64,000 nucleotides of DNA, taken from the NCBI GenBank assembly GCA_964617825.1, contig CAZTWL010000015.1, positions 22,587 through 86,586 of the forward strand, given 5' to 3'. Every line of letters begins with the position of its first letter. Position 1 is the stretch's first letter. A program made the position numbers and the translations under genes. Shown one piece after another: positions 1-8,490 of the stretch. The stretch comes from VSJD01 sp964617825 (GTDB lineage: Bacteria; Verrucomicrobiota; Kiritimatiellia; JAAZAB01). The notes beneath the pieces were generated by a model that worked only from the letters and a program-made list of their open reading frames with translations, was not told the DNA's origin and ran no database searches.

Positions 1-2
1 GT

Positions 3-2612
3 TTGCTCAGCATTCTAGCCCGCGGCTTGTTACGCCTGCGGTACCAGATCCGATTGGACGGCATGGCGCCGATTGAAGCCAAAGGCCGCGGCGGCATTTT
101 GTTTTTGCCGAACCATCCGGCCCTGATCGACCCCTTCATCATCTGGTCGGAACTTTCCAGGTATTTCCGGGTGGGCGCCCTGGCGGACAAGGACCAGATG
201 GATCGGCCGATTCTGCGTTGGCTTGCGCCGCATGTCGGCGTGCGGATCATCCCGGATGCGCTGAAATATGGCGAAGCCTGCCATCCTGAAGTGGCGCGCG
301 TGCTGGCGGATTGCGTGGCCGGTCTGAAGCGGGGCGAGAATCTGCTTTTATATCCCGCCGGGCGCATTTATCGCAAAGGCCGGGAGGATTTGGGCGGCAA
401 TAGCGCCGTGGAGTTTATTCTCAAAAATATACCCGAATTGCGCGTCGTCCTGATCCGAACGCAGGGGCTTTGGGGCAGCCGGTTCAGTTATGCCTGTTCC
501 GGGCGTGAGCCGCGCGTGGGACGCGCCCTTTTGCAGGGATGCTTGGCCATCCTGGCCAACGGTATTTTCTTCAGCCCGCGCCGCAGAGTTGCGATCGCAA
601 TGACCGAGCCCGACGACCTGCCCCGTTGCGCGGACCGCAGCACGCTCAATCGTTACTTGGAAGCCTTTTACAACCGGGATGCGCAGGCCAACACCTACGT
701 GCCTTACACGATTTGGGAACGCGGCGGAGCGCGTCCGATGCCGGAACCCTCGGTTTTGGCGGTTAAGGCTCCTGACGAGCCGATTCCGCCGGCCACGGCG
801 GAAATCGTGTTGCAGCATCTACGCGATCTTTCCGGAAAACAAAGCCTGCGGCCGGAGGAGACTTTAGCCGGAGACCTGGGCCAGGATAGTTTGGCGCGCG
901 TCGAATTGGCGCTGTGGGTCGAACGTGAATTCGGCTTTCAGGTCAGCGAGCTCAGCCTGAATACCGTGGCCGATGTTTTGTACGCTGCCTGCGGACAGCT
1001 GACGGCAATCGAGCCGCCCAACCTGAAAGACGTGCCGGGCGCCTGGTTCGCCGCGCGCCGGTTGCCGGTCATGGTTCCCGAAGGCCGCACCCTGGCGGAA
1101 GTGTTTCTGGCCCAGGCCCGGCGCGGTCCGGGCCGGGTTGCCATTGCCGACCAGGCGTCGGGCGTGAAAACCTATCGGGACATGATTGCCGCCATCCTTG
1201 TTTTGAAACCGGCAATCGAACGCCTTGAAGGCCGTTATATCGGCATCATGCTGCCGGCGGCGGCGGGCGCCGTGATCCTCTATTTCGCCGCGCTCTTTGC
1301 CGGCAAAATACCGGTGATGATCAATTGGACGATAGGCGTGCGCATGCTCGCGCATGCCGCGCAATTACTGGACGTGCGCCATATCCTGACCGCCTCCGCC
1401 CTTGTGCAAAAACTGAAATTGCAGGGCGCCGAATTCGGCGCCATCGAAGATCGGTTCCTTTACCTGGAATCCTGGGGCAAAACATTTTCATGGCGCCACA
1501 AGCTCGCGGCTGTTTTCCGGAGCTGGACAAGCTGGGCCGCGCTCGACGCGGGACGCCTGCCGGAGACTGCCGTGATTCTCTTCACCAGCGGATCGGAAAG
1601 CCTGCCCAAGGCCGTACCCTTGACGCATGCCAACCTCCTGGCCAACATCCGCGATTGTCTCAGCACGATTTCCCTGCGCGCGAGCGACCGGTTCATGGGC
1701 ATTCTGCCGCCGTTTCATTCGTTCGGGATCAATGTGACCATGGCCCTGACCATGTGCGCCGGCATTCCGGTCGTTTATCATCCGACACCCACGGAAGGCG
1801 GTCTGCTGGCGCGCCTGATCGAAGCCTACGGGATCACGCTGCTGGCGGGCACGCCCGCATTCCTGAGCGGTATTTTGCGCGCGGCCAACGGAAATGCGCT
1901 GAAGACGTTGCGCCTCGTTATTTCCGGCGCCGAAAAATGTCCAGCCGCCATACAGACGACATTGCAGCAAAAAGCTCCCGGCGCAATCATATGGGAAGGT
2001 TACGGGATCACGGAATGCTCGCCGGTCGTTTCGATCAATGATGGACGCCTGCCGGGCGCCATCGGCAAAATATTGCCTTCCCTGCATTACGCCATCGTGC
2101 ATCCTGAAACCGGCCGGCGGGTGGCGCCCGGCCAGGTTGGCCTGCTGCTTTTGCGCGGACCATCCATTTTCGGCGGCTATTTGTATTATGAAGGGCCCTC
2201 GCCATTTGTGGAGCTGGAAGGGGAAAAATGGTATCGGACCGGCGACCTGGTTTCGGAGAATGCCGAAAGCATCTTGACCTTTGCCGGAAGACTCAAGCGG
2301 TTCGTCAAGCTTGGCGGCGAAATGATATCCTTGCCGGCCGTCGAGGAAGTTTTGACCGGTCATTTTGCCGACGCCGCCGCGGAAGGTCCCGAACTGGCCG
2401 TGGAGGCAACCGCTTCCGATACGGCGCCCGAGCTGGTTCTGTTTACCATCAAGCCCATTGCCCGTGAAACAGCCAACCAGACAATTCGCGAAGCGGGTCT
2501 TTCCCCTTTGCACAACATCCGCGCCATACGCATGGTGGAAGCCATCCCAACGCTGGGAACCGGGAAAACGGATTATCAGACCTTGAAGAAGATGTTGGCA
2601 AATCCGGTTTGA
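3..2612 (+). CDS. PlsC acyltransferase / acyl carrier protein / AMP-dependent acyl ligase fusion (5' end at window edge)
   Basis: This probably activates a fatty acid and moves it to a lysophospholipid or other acceptor at the inner membrane, like Aas (2-acylglycerophosphoethanolamine acyltransferase/acyl-ACP synthetase). Residues ~20-240 are a PlsC acyltransferase with the NHPALID box (the NHX4D motif) and YPAGRI in place of the usual FPEGTR-like block. Residues ~262-335 are an acyl carrier domain with the phosphopantetheine serine in GQDSL (about S296). Residues ~365-830 are an AMP-binding ligase with a phosphate loop near 524-545 (LFTSGSESLPKAVPLTH), GYGITECSP and YRTGDL. Ordinary Aas lacks the central carrier domain. 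The reading frame is open at base 1; the first in-frame start-like codon is TTG at 3, so a few N-terminal residues may lie outside the window. Domain calls are secure; the acceptor is not known. Confidence 0.85.
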   Translation: MLSILARGLLRLRYQIRLDGMAPIEAKGRGGILFLPNHPALIDPFIIWSELSRYFRVGALADKDQMDRPILRWLAPHVGVRIIPDALKYGEACHPEVARVLADCVAGLKRGENLLLYPAGRIYRKGREDLGGNSAVEFILKNIPELRVVLIRTQGLWGSRFSYACSGREPRVGRALLQGCLAILANGIFFSPRRRVAIAMTEPDDLPRCADRSTLNRYLEAFYNRDAQANTYVPYTIWERGGARPMPEPSVLAVKAPDEPIPPATAEIVLQHLRDLSGKQSLRPEETLAGDLGQDSLARVELALWVEREFGFQVSELSLNTVADVLYAACGQLTAIEPPNLKDVPGAWFAARRLPVMVPEGRTLAEVFLAQARRGPGRVAIADQASGVKTYRDMIAAILVLKPAIERLEGRYIGIMLPAAAGAVILYFAALFAGKIPVMINWTIGVRMLAHAAQLLDVRHILTASALVQKLKLQGAEFGAIEDRFLYLESWGKTFSWRHKLAAVFRSWTSWAALDAGRLPETAVILFTSGSESLPKAVPLTHANLLANIRDCLSTISLRASDRFMGILPPFHSFGINVTMALTMCAGIPVVYHPTPTEGGLLARLIEAYGITLLAGTPAFLSGILRAANGNALKTLRLVISGAEKCPAAIQTTLQQKAPGAIIWEGYGITECSPVVSINDGRLPGAIGKILPSLHYAIVHPETGRRVAPGQVGLLLLRGPSIFGGYLYYEGPSPFVELEGEKWYRTGDLVSENAESILTFAGRLKRFVKLGGEMISLPAVEEVLTGHFADAAAEGPELAVEATASDTAPELVLFTIKPIARETANQTIREAGLSPLHNIRAIRMVEAIPTLGTGKTDYQTLKKMLANPV

Positions 2613-2684
2613 TTTGCGGAAGGCCGGGATCGATCCGGGTTGCTGCTTGCCGGAAGTTTCTTCGACTTTGCCCGGAATGGCGAA

Positions 2685-4595
2685 CTAGGAGCGCGCCAGC
2701 GGAGTCCAGGCGCCGATCTTGGCCACAGTCCGAATCCGCTGCGCACACCCCAGCTTGCGGTACAAAGCGGCGGTCCACCGGTAGGCCGGCGGCATTTTCC
2801 CGATAAAGGTGATTGGACGGGGAAACAGCAATGCGAGATTGTGCGGCAGATCGCCGATTTTAAGGATTCCCGGCAATTCCGGCGCCGTGGGGTCCTGGTG
2901 GGATTCGGGAGGAGCCTCCAGGATGATTTCGGAAATATTTTCGTCCAGTATGGCGGCATAAATGGCCAGGACGGCCGTGTGGCCTGTGCCATAGACGGCA
3001 ATCGGCCGGCGGCCGATTTCACGGCGAGCCAGGGCGATGCCGGCCAGCAGGTCGCATATCTGGCGTTCCGGCAGGGTTTGGCCGAACAGCGGATAAGTCC
3101 GCCGCAAGGTCCATAAATAACCCGGACCGACGGAGGTCGCGCCGGTGTTGCGGACTTCGATGCAGGCCGTGGTCAAACCGTCGCCGATACACGGTGCGCC
3201 CCTTCCGCCGACGCCGCTGAGGGCATCGGGCGGGAGCGCGAGGGCCACCATCGGCGAAGATGCTTTGGTTGCCTTGCGGGCGGCCAAATGCATCCGCAGG
3301 GTCAAGCCGTCGGCGTTGTTGAAAATGTAACTTGAATAAGAATCGTGCGCAGTTGCCGAGCCATCGGCGCGATACTCGATCAACCGGTATGCATCGCCTG
3401 GCTGGGGAAGATGCCGGAATGGGATCCGCTTTAATTCGGCGCGTGCCGCGCGTTGAGCTTTGAGCCATTCTTGCCGGCTGCCAATCCTGGGGAGGTTGGC
3501 CATCCGGGGCAGGATCAGATCGATTTTGCGCATGGCATCCCTGGCGGGAGGTTTCCTGCCGAAAACCAGCAGATTGTCTTCCGGCTCGACATAATCGGTT
3601 GCGTCATCGCAGACCGGCGCGTTGTCGTTTTTCAAGTGGTTGTTGAACCAGCGGAAAATTGTCCGGCGCAGCTCGGGCGTGTAACCGTGCGGCGCCACGG
3701 ATTCTACCAGCATGGCTTTGTCCGGTATGCCCAATGCGGCGTACTGCCGGCGGATGCGGTGGGCCACATCGCGGAAGGCATAAGGGCGCCATAAAGTGTC
3801 TTCGGTGCCCGAGGCGACCAGCAATGCCCGTGGGGCAATGAGCGCGCCGATATCCGGCGTGCACCAATTATGGTAATTCATCCAGACGGCGCAGTCGCAA
3901 TGGCCGTCGATGGACCGGTCGGTAACGAGCTGTTCGATGCTGCCGGTCTGGCAGACCGGGACAATGCATTTAACCCGTTCGTCGGCCGCGCCCAGAAACC
4001 AGGAGATGGCGCCGCCGCCGCTCAGTCCGGTCACGCCCATGCGGGATTTGTCGACATCCCGGCGCGTTTCCAGATAGTCGAGCGCCCGCATGGCATTCCA
4101 GACCTCGATCCCGGCTGGAGTATAGCCCCGGCTGCACCAATCCCAGCGATTATACGTATAGGTGCCGTGATGGATGCCCTGACCTTCGCCGACTTGAATG
4201 GGGTCCAGCACCAGGGCCACATAGCCATGCTGGGCGAACCAGCGCGGGTTAGCCTGGTAATGCGGGGCGGCTTTGCCTTGCTTGGAATGGCCGCATAAAT
4301 ACAGGACGGCGGGCAGGCGTCCTCCGATGATTTTAGGACGGTACAAATTGCCGGGCACATAGGCGCCGCGAACACTTTGAAAATGGATTTTTTCAACGAC
4401 ATAGTCGTCGCGGTCAAGAATGCCCGTAACGGTCATTTTTAATGGCGTCCGGGCCGGCAGCGGCCAGAGTCCGAGCATTTCCAGCCACATCCGGCGCCTG
4501 GCCGTCAATGTGTTGCGCCATTCGGCTCCGGTTAACGGCGTTTTGAGAGACAGGCTGGAAATTACCCTGGCTTGGGTGCAAACAGAATTATACAT
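2685..4595 (-). CDS. Large alpha/beta hydrolase (acetylxylan-esterase/dienelactone-hydrolase-like) with a second hydrolase-like half
   Basis: A 636-residue protein. The first half is an alpha/beta hydrolase with an oxyanion/lid region (PAVLYLCGHSKQGKA), nucleophile elbow GLSGGG, a probable acid in SGTEDTLW and a probable His in APHGYTPE, resembling carbohydrate esterases and dienelactone hydrolases. The C-terminal half repeats the fold loosely, but the place of the nucleophile elbow reads GTGHTA with no Ser in the normal position, so it is probably structural or a dead copy. No clear signal peptide is seen. The ATG at 4595 has no good Shine-Dalgarno sequence and a TATAAT-like box lies just inside it, so the true start may be slightly downstream. 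The next gene upstream (rplT) is separated by a terminator, so this is its own unit. Substrate unknown. Confidence 0.72.
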   Translation of the reverse strand: MYNSVCTQARVISSLSLKTPLTGAEWRNTLTARRRMWLEMLGLWPLPARTPLKMTVTGILDRDDYVVEKIHFQSVRGAYVPGNLYRPKIIGGRLPAVLYLCGHSKQGKAAPHYQANPRWFAQHGYVALVLDPIQVGEGQGIHHGTYTYNRWDWCSRGYTPAGIEVWNAMRALDYLETRRDVDKSRMGVTGLSGGGAISWFLGAADERVKCIVPVCQTGSIEQLVTDRSIDGHCDCAVWMNYHNWCTPDIGALIAPRALLVASGTEDTLWRPYAFRDVAHRIRRQYAALGIPDKAMLVESVAPHGYTPELRRTIFRWFNNHLKNDNAPVCDDATDYVEPEDNLLVFGRKPPARDAMRKIDLILPRMANLPRIGSRQEWLKAQRAARAELKRIPFRHLPQPGDAYRLIEYRADGSATAHDSYSSYIFNNADGLTLRMHLAARKATKASSPMVALALPPDALSGVGGRGAPCIGDGLTTACIEVRNTGATSVGPGYLWTLRRTYPLFGQTLPERQICDLLAGIALARREIGRRPIAVYGTGHTAVLAIYAAILDENISEIILEAPPESHQDPTAPELPGILKIGDLPHNLALLFPRPITFIGKMPPAYRWTAALYRKLGCAQRIRTVAKIGAWTPLARS

Positions 4596-4766
4596 AATGT
4601 TACCGGCCTTTCCGTTGATGGCGCTTTATACTACGGAAATGACGATGAGGCAAGTCCGCTGCGCGACGAGAGGATACAGGCGCAGGAAAGGGAGGAAACT
4701 TAAACGGCGGAAAATGGAGCGGCTGGCCGGGCACGGACACGGGAAAAGAGTCCGGCGGGTCAAGGG

Positions 4767-4801
4767 AAAAAACAATGGCGGCCCCAAAGAGGCCGCCATT
4801 G
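4767..4801 (-). terminator. Rho-independent terminator of rpmI-rplT
   Basis: Read on the minus strand, bases 4801-4791 and 4783-4773 form a perfect 11-bp stem (CAATGGCGGCC with its complement) around a 7-base loop, followed at once by six T residues (4772-4767). It lies 26 bases after the rplT stop codon. Confidence 0.9.
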
Positions 4802-4826
4802 TCGTGCAGATGTTATGCCGATACCG

Positions 4827-5183
4827 TCAAGCCTTGGCGGCCTTGGCTTCGCCAACGATTTTAACAAAGCCTTCCGGATCGTGGATGGCAATTTCGGAAA
4901 GCATTTTGCGGTTAAGCTGGACGTTGGCCTTGGTCAATCCCTCGATGAAACGACTGTAAGAGATGCCATTCAAGCGGCAGGCGGCCGTCAAACGCGTGAT
5001 CCACAGGCTGCGATATTCGCGTTTTTTAAGTTTGCGGTGGATGGTGGCCAGGCGCATGGCCCGGTCCACGGCCTCCGTGGCCTGCCGGAACAATTTGCTG
5101 CGCGACCCGTAAAATCCCTTGGCCTGCTCCAAACGGCGTTTTCTCCGGCGGCGCGAGGCCGGGGCATTAGTGGCTCTTGGCAT
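4827..5183 (-). CDS. rplT: 50S ribosomal protein L20
   Basis: L20 binds 23S rRNA early in large-subunit assembly and in many bacteria also represses its own operon. The 118-residue length and sequence are typical: a basic N-terminal helix (RRRRKRRLEQAKGFYG), then RDAMR/RSLWITRLTAA-type blocks and NGISYSRFIEGL. It follows rpmI by 28 bases, in the usual L35-L20 order, and ends at a strong terminator. infC (IF3), the usual first gene of this operon, is not upstream here; its place is taken by an AMMECR1 gene. Confidence 0.97.
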   Translation of the reverse strand: MPRATNAPASRRRRKRRLEQAKGFYGSRSKLFRQATEAVDRAMRLATIHRKLKKREYRSLWITRLTAACRLNGISYSRFIEGLTKANVQLNRKMLSEIAIHDPEGFVKIVGEAKAAKA

Positions 5184-5211
5184 GACGCGTTCTCCTCTTC
5201 AATTTGAAAAA

Positions 5212-5400
5212 TTAAAACAGATTGCCGATGCGCTTCTGTTCCGTAGGACCCAATGCGCTCTTGTTGCGGGCATTGCGTTTGCGTTTGCGCGACTTAGTGG
5301 TCATCAAATGACCCCGCCCGGCGCCCAGATGTTTAATTTTGCCGCTGGCCGTTTTGCGGAACCGCTTGCGTAACGCTTTCTTGGTCTTCATTTTCGGCAT
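5212..5400 (-). CDS. rpmI: 50S ribosomal protein L35
   Basis: A 62-residue basic protein of normal L35 length, starting MPKMKTKKALRKRF, with HLGAGRGHLM in place of the more common HLL block and the usual KRKRN segment. It is the first gene of a two-gene rpmI-rplT unit. The upstream gap to the AMMECR1 stop is only 81 bases, so either a promoter lies in that gap or the genes are read through from upstream. I do not see a clear L20-binding pseudoknot leader by eye. Confidence 0.96.
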   Translation of the reverse strand: MPKMKTKKALRKRFRKTASGKIKHLGAGRGHLMTTKSRKRKRNARNKSALGPTEQKRIGNLF

Positions 5401-5481
5401 AGGCTTGCTCCCCTGTATAACGTGAAAGCCGCTTTTTATATCCGATTCGGTACAAATGTCCAGCCTTTTCTTTATTTCCCT

Positions 5482-6201
5482 TTATTTTGCGACCGACAAG
5501 ACAACGCTTTCGAATACCTGGAAACGGGCGCCCTCGCGCCAGGCATCGGCGGGTAAACCGGCCTTCTGACTGAGGTACGAGAGCGTCTCTTCCTTAGTCC
5601 AGCCCTGTTCGGTGGCCACTTCCGGCAAAAATACGGCCCGATCCATGCCTTTGCCCAGGATTATCCCATGCTGGCCAAGTTTGAATGCTTCCAGGTTCGG
5701 TATATCCCGGATGGGGCTCAAAATGGAAACGTCCACCGTGATTTCGGGCAATTCGGCGCTTTGGACCGGGCTGAACCTGTAATCGTGCATGGCCGCGTTG
5801 ATGGCATTGTTATGCACCGAAAGGTAGAGAGATTCCACCGGGGATAGCGACCCGATACAGCCGCGCAATTCCCCGCGGATCTTGAGCGTCACAAACGTGG
5901 CGGTTTTTACCTTGAGCTTGGGCGTGATCGGGTAGGAATCGATCGGAAACGGTCCTTTTTTCCTGGTCACGCACCAGGCCAGGGTGTCTTTGGCGATGGC
6001 AAAGAGCGTCGTTTTCTCCCCATCCGTCAGTTCCGGTGTCCAGCTGCCGCTGCGATGTTCGATGATTCGCATTTCTGCCTCCTTTGTTTTGATCCTATTC
6101 GCAGATGGCTCGGGTGCGTTAGTGACAACACTCGCGGCGGATCCCGCCCAGGGGATCGATCCAAGCAACACAACCAGGACGCATACGAAAATAGCCCGCA
6201 T
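5482..6201 (-). CDS. AMMECR1-domain protein with N-terminal signal peptide and a second internal start
   Basis: AMMECR1 (AmmeMemoRadiSam component A) is a widespread domain of unknown biochemical role. The hallmark LRGCIGS motif is present, with FVTLK before it and IGSLSP after, and the domain fills residues ~50-235. From the start at 6201 the protein begins MRAIFVCVLVVLLGSIPWAG, a good Sec signal peptide, preceded by an AAAGGAGG ribosome-binding site. A second in-frame ATG at 6072 (MRIIEHRSG) is preceded by another AAAGGAGG 6 bases upstream and would give a 196-residue cytoplasmic form starting right before the domain. Memo and radical-SAM partners are not in this window. The domain call is secure; which start is used, or both, is open. 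Confidence 0.88.
   Translation of the reverse strand: MRAIFVCVLVVLLGSIPWAGSAASVVTNAPEPSANRIKTKEAEMRIIEHRSGSWTPELTDGEKTTLFAIAKDTLAWCVTRKKGPFPIDSYPITPKLKVKTATFVTLKIRGELRGCIGSLSPVESLYLSVHNNAINAAMHDYRFSPVQSAELPEITVDVSILSPIRDIPNLEAFKLGQHGIILGKGMDRAVFLPEVATEQGWTKEETLSYLSQKAGLPADAWREGARFQVFESVVLSVAK
6060..6085 (-). promoter_or_regulatory. Internal Shine-Dalgarno and alternative ATG in the AMMECR1 gene
   Basis: On the minus strand AAAGGAGG is followed by CAGAA and an in-frame ATG at 6072. It is as strong as the site before the upstream ATG at 6201 and would remove the signal peptide. Confidence 0.6.
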
Positions 6202-6256
6202 GGCGGAACCCTCCTTTGCCTTGTGCGATTATCCGGCATTCGCTCGATATGCCGCA

Positions 6257-7105
6257 TTATCTTCTCCGACTGGCTCGATCCAATATATCGCGGTCATGTT
6301 GCGTCAGCCGGCCCATGCCCCATTTGGATATTTTGGCCAGAACCTCGTCCACTTCCTGCTGCGAGGGCGGTGTTCCCTTATCGGTTTGCCAATCCTCGTC
6401 GGATCCTTGCAAGATCTTGAATTTGCGCCGCTGCCGGTTCCAGCGAAAATCGGTCCACCACCGGAATGGATTGAACGATGCAAGCCCAAATCCTTGGTTG
6501 GCTCCATACAGGCCATAAAGATAACCGGCCAATCCGCCTGCCAGGTGGGCGGCATAGGCAATTTGACCCTGCTGGCTGACGCTGGCCAACAAATTGAAAA
6601 GTCCAAGGCCGATCGCCAGGGTCCGCGCGCGCATTGTCACCGGAATCACAAAAAGGACGAGCAGGGTTACCGGCCTTTGTGGAAACAAGCCCGCGTAAGC
6701 CCCCAGCACGCCGAAAATCGCTCCCGAGGCGCCCACACAGGGAAGCACGGACGAACCGCCGATCAAAATCCAACCCAGTCCGCCAAGGATGCCGCAGGCA
6801 AAATACAACGCCACGAACCGCCGTGTTCCGATGGCGCGTTCTGTTTCCGGGCCGAAGAAAAAAAGGCACAGCATGTTCAAAACCAGGTGCCAGAAGCCAC
6901 CGTGCAGGAACATATAAGTCAACGGCTGCCAGAAATTCAGGGCGCGGAGCCCCGGAAGGCTCAAGCCAAAGACGGCCGTGAAACCCCCGGCGGTCAGCCG
7001 ATCCGCAAAGAGCTGGACGAGGAAAGCCATCCCCGTGCCGATCAACAGGGCTCGAACAGCTGGGGTTATCCCCGGCGCGAATGAAGAATAATAGCTATTA
7101 TTCAT
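6257..7105 (-). CDS. Rhomboid-family intramembrane serine protease
   Basis: A 282-residue membrane protein. Rhomboids cut transmembrane substrates within the bilayer using a Ser-His pair. Visible are the first helix region, the HGGFWHLVLNM segment of helix 2, the catalytic serine in GASGAIFG, and the histidine in AHLAGGLAGYLYG of the last core helix. About six hydrophobic segments span residues 15-215; the C-terminal ~65 residues are charged and cytoplasmic-looking, ending in a basic tail. There is no obvious ribosome-binding site before the ATG at 7105. It lies 55 bases upstream of the AMMECR1 gene on the same strand. Substrates are unknown. Confidence 0.93.
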   Translation of the reverse strand: MNNSYYSSFAPGITPAVRALLIGTGMAFLVQLFADRLTAGGFTAVFGLSLPGLRALNFWQPLTYMFLHGGFWHLVLNMLCLFFFGPETERAIGTRRFVALYFACGILGGLGWILIGGSSVLPCVGASGAIFGVLGAYAGLFPQRPVTLLVLFVIPVTMRARTLAIGLGLFNLLASVSQQGQIAYAAHLAGGLAGYLYGLYGANQGFGLASFNPFRWWTDFRWNRQRRKFKILQGSDEDWQTDKGTPPSQQEVDEVLAKISKWGMGRLTQHDRDILDRASRRR

Positions 7106-7286
7106 AAAAAACCGAAATGTTCAAGCCGCTATGGTGGCGCCGGCGTGGACAAAGCGCCTTTTCGATTTTCCGACAGGCAGGTTTTTCTTTCTGCCTTTGG
7201 CTGGGCCGTGTGCTGCATACGAGGTTTCGGCAGTCGAAACCCCTGGCCGCCTGGCGCACCATCGCAGGCTCTGCGGCTCGGTTGGC

Positions 7287-8450
7287 CTATTTGCTTCGCG
7301 CCTGCAGGGCCTGTTCAAGCGTTGGCAAAACCGTCCGGAACATGCGATAAAACCCGAGGTCGTTGGGATGACACCGGTCAACCGTGCAGGCATCGCGGTC
7401 TTCTGTGCCGAATAAAGTCTCGCCATCGACGAACCAGACTTTTTTATCTCCGCCCTCAACGGCATGCGCGTAAGTTTGCCTGATGATCTCACGCCTGGCC
7501 AGGTCATCTTTCGCTCCCCAAAAATCGCATTTGGACATTATGATCACCGGCAGGCCGGGGTTTTTCGCGCGAATGATTTTGAAGAATCGTTCATGGGTGT
7601 TTTTAAGATGCTCAACGGATGGCGCGTTATGGTCGTAGTCCATGACGAACGCGGCGAGATCCAGCCCGGCAATCGCCTCGGCCACGGCGGGTTCGCCCCG
7701 GCCCGAGCCGGAAAATCCGAGATTGATCTGGGGCGCGTCCACTGCGCGGCAAAGCATGGTCGAGTAGGCGTTGCCAGGGCGCGATGCGCATCCGCCCTGG
7801 GTGATGGAGGATCCGTAAAAGAGCACCGGCTTGGATATCGCATGCGGCGTCGGATTTTCGAGTTTTGCGCCGGGGGCAATCCCGATCTCGATTTTCGCGG
7901 CGCTTCCGTAAAGCGGCAGATTGAGAGTCCAGTCGGTCATTTGTTTGGGCTGGTCGCTGACCAGCAGGGTCTCCAGCGCCGTCTGCCCGCTGCCGGGCTG
8001 CACCGTTTTCCGATGGCGCATGGCCCTGCCGGAGCCGCAATACAAGTCGAATCCGGCGCTGCCGGCGCGCGGCATGTGGTTCATGTCGCAGGAATAGGCA
8101 AGAATAGTTCGCAGGGTGAGATATGCGGAGTCCGTCCGGAAACGTATCGCTCCCCCGGTAGTGTGTTTGGCAAGTGACAAGGCGCCGGCATTCACATCTT
8201 TTTCCGTGAAAGTCGCCGGCAAACGGTTGAAAATCAGCGCGGGATCGCGCCACGGGAACCCCTCCAACGCGAAGGGCTGTTTCAGCGCATCATAGTAACA
8301 GACATCGAGATTGCCGAGTTTTGCCGTCTGGAAATTTTTATCGATCAGTTCTATTTTCATGTTTGATCCTGCGTCGTTTTGAGAAAAAGCCGGGGCGGTC
8401 GCGACGACAGTCGCCGCCGTTGCCATCCGGATGACTTTTCTCCATTGCAT
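7287..8450 (-). CDS. Secreted SGNH/GDSL-type hydrolase (esterase-like)
   Basis: About 387 residues from the ATG at 8450, chosen because it begins with a signal peptide (MQWRKVIRMATAATVVATAP, cut near AFS) and is preceded by an AAAGGGA site; the longer reading frame overlaps the neighbouring glycosyltransferase and is not credible. The N-terminal ~170 residues look like a beta-sandwich found before GDSL domains in this group. The hydrolase part shows block I FYGSSITQGG, a Gly of block II near LGFSGSG, and block V DRCHPNDLGF with catalytic Asp and His. It likely removes acetyl or similar esters from extracellular carbohydrate. It lies 40 bases after the GT4 gene and may be read with it. Substrate not determinable. 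Confidence 0.85.
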   Translation of the reverse strand: MQWRKVIRMATAATVVATAPAFSQNDAGSNMKIELIDKNFQTAKLGNLDVCYYDALKQPFALEGFPWRDPALIFNRLPATFTEKDVNAGALSLAKHTTGGAIRFRTDSAYLTLRTILAYSCDMNHMPRAGSAGFDLYCGSGRAMRHRKTVQPGSGQTALETLLVSDQPKQMTDWTLNLPLYGSAAKIEIGIAPGAKLENPTPHAISKPVLFYGSSITQGGCASRPGNAYSTMLCRAVDAPQINLGFSGSGRGEPAVAEAIAGLDLAAFVMDYDHNAPSVEHLKNTHERFFKIIRAKNPGLPVIIMSKCDFWGAKDDLARREIIRQTYAHAVEGGDKKVWFVDGETLFGTEDRDACTVDRCHPNDLGFYRMFRTVLPTLEQALQARSK

Positions 8451-8490
8451 GCCATTCCCTTTAAAAAATTCGATCCACTCCGGTCCTATC

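Noticed and set aside
7223..7241. Small hairpin GGTTTCG..CGAAACC as a terminator of the SGNH gene
   Set aside because: It has a 7-bp stem but no T-run on either side and lies upstream of the gene's end rather than clearly after it.
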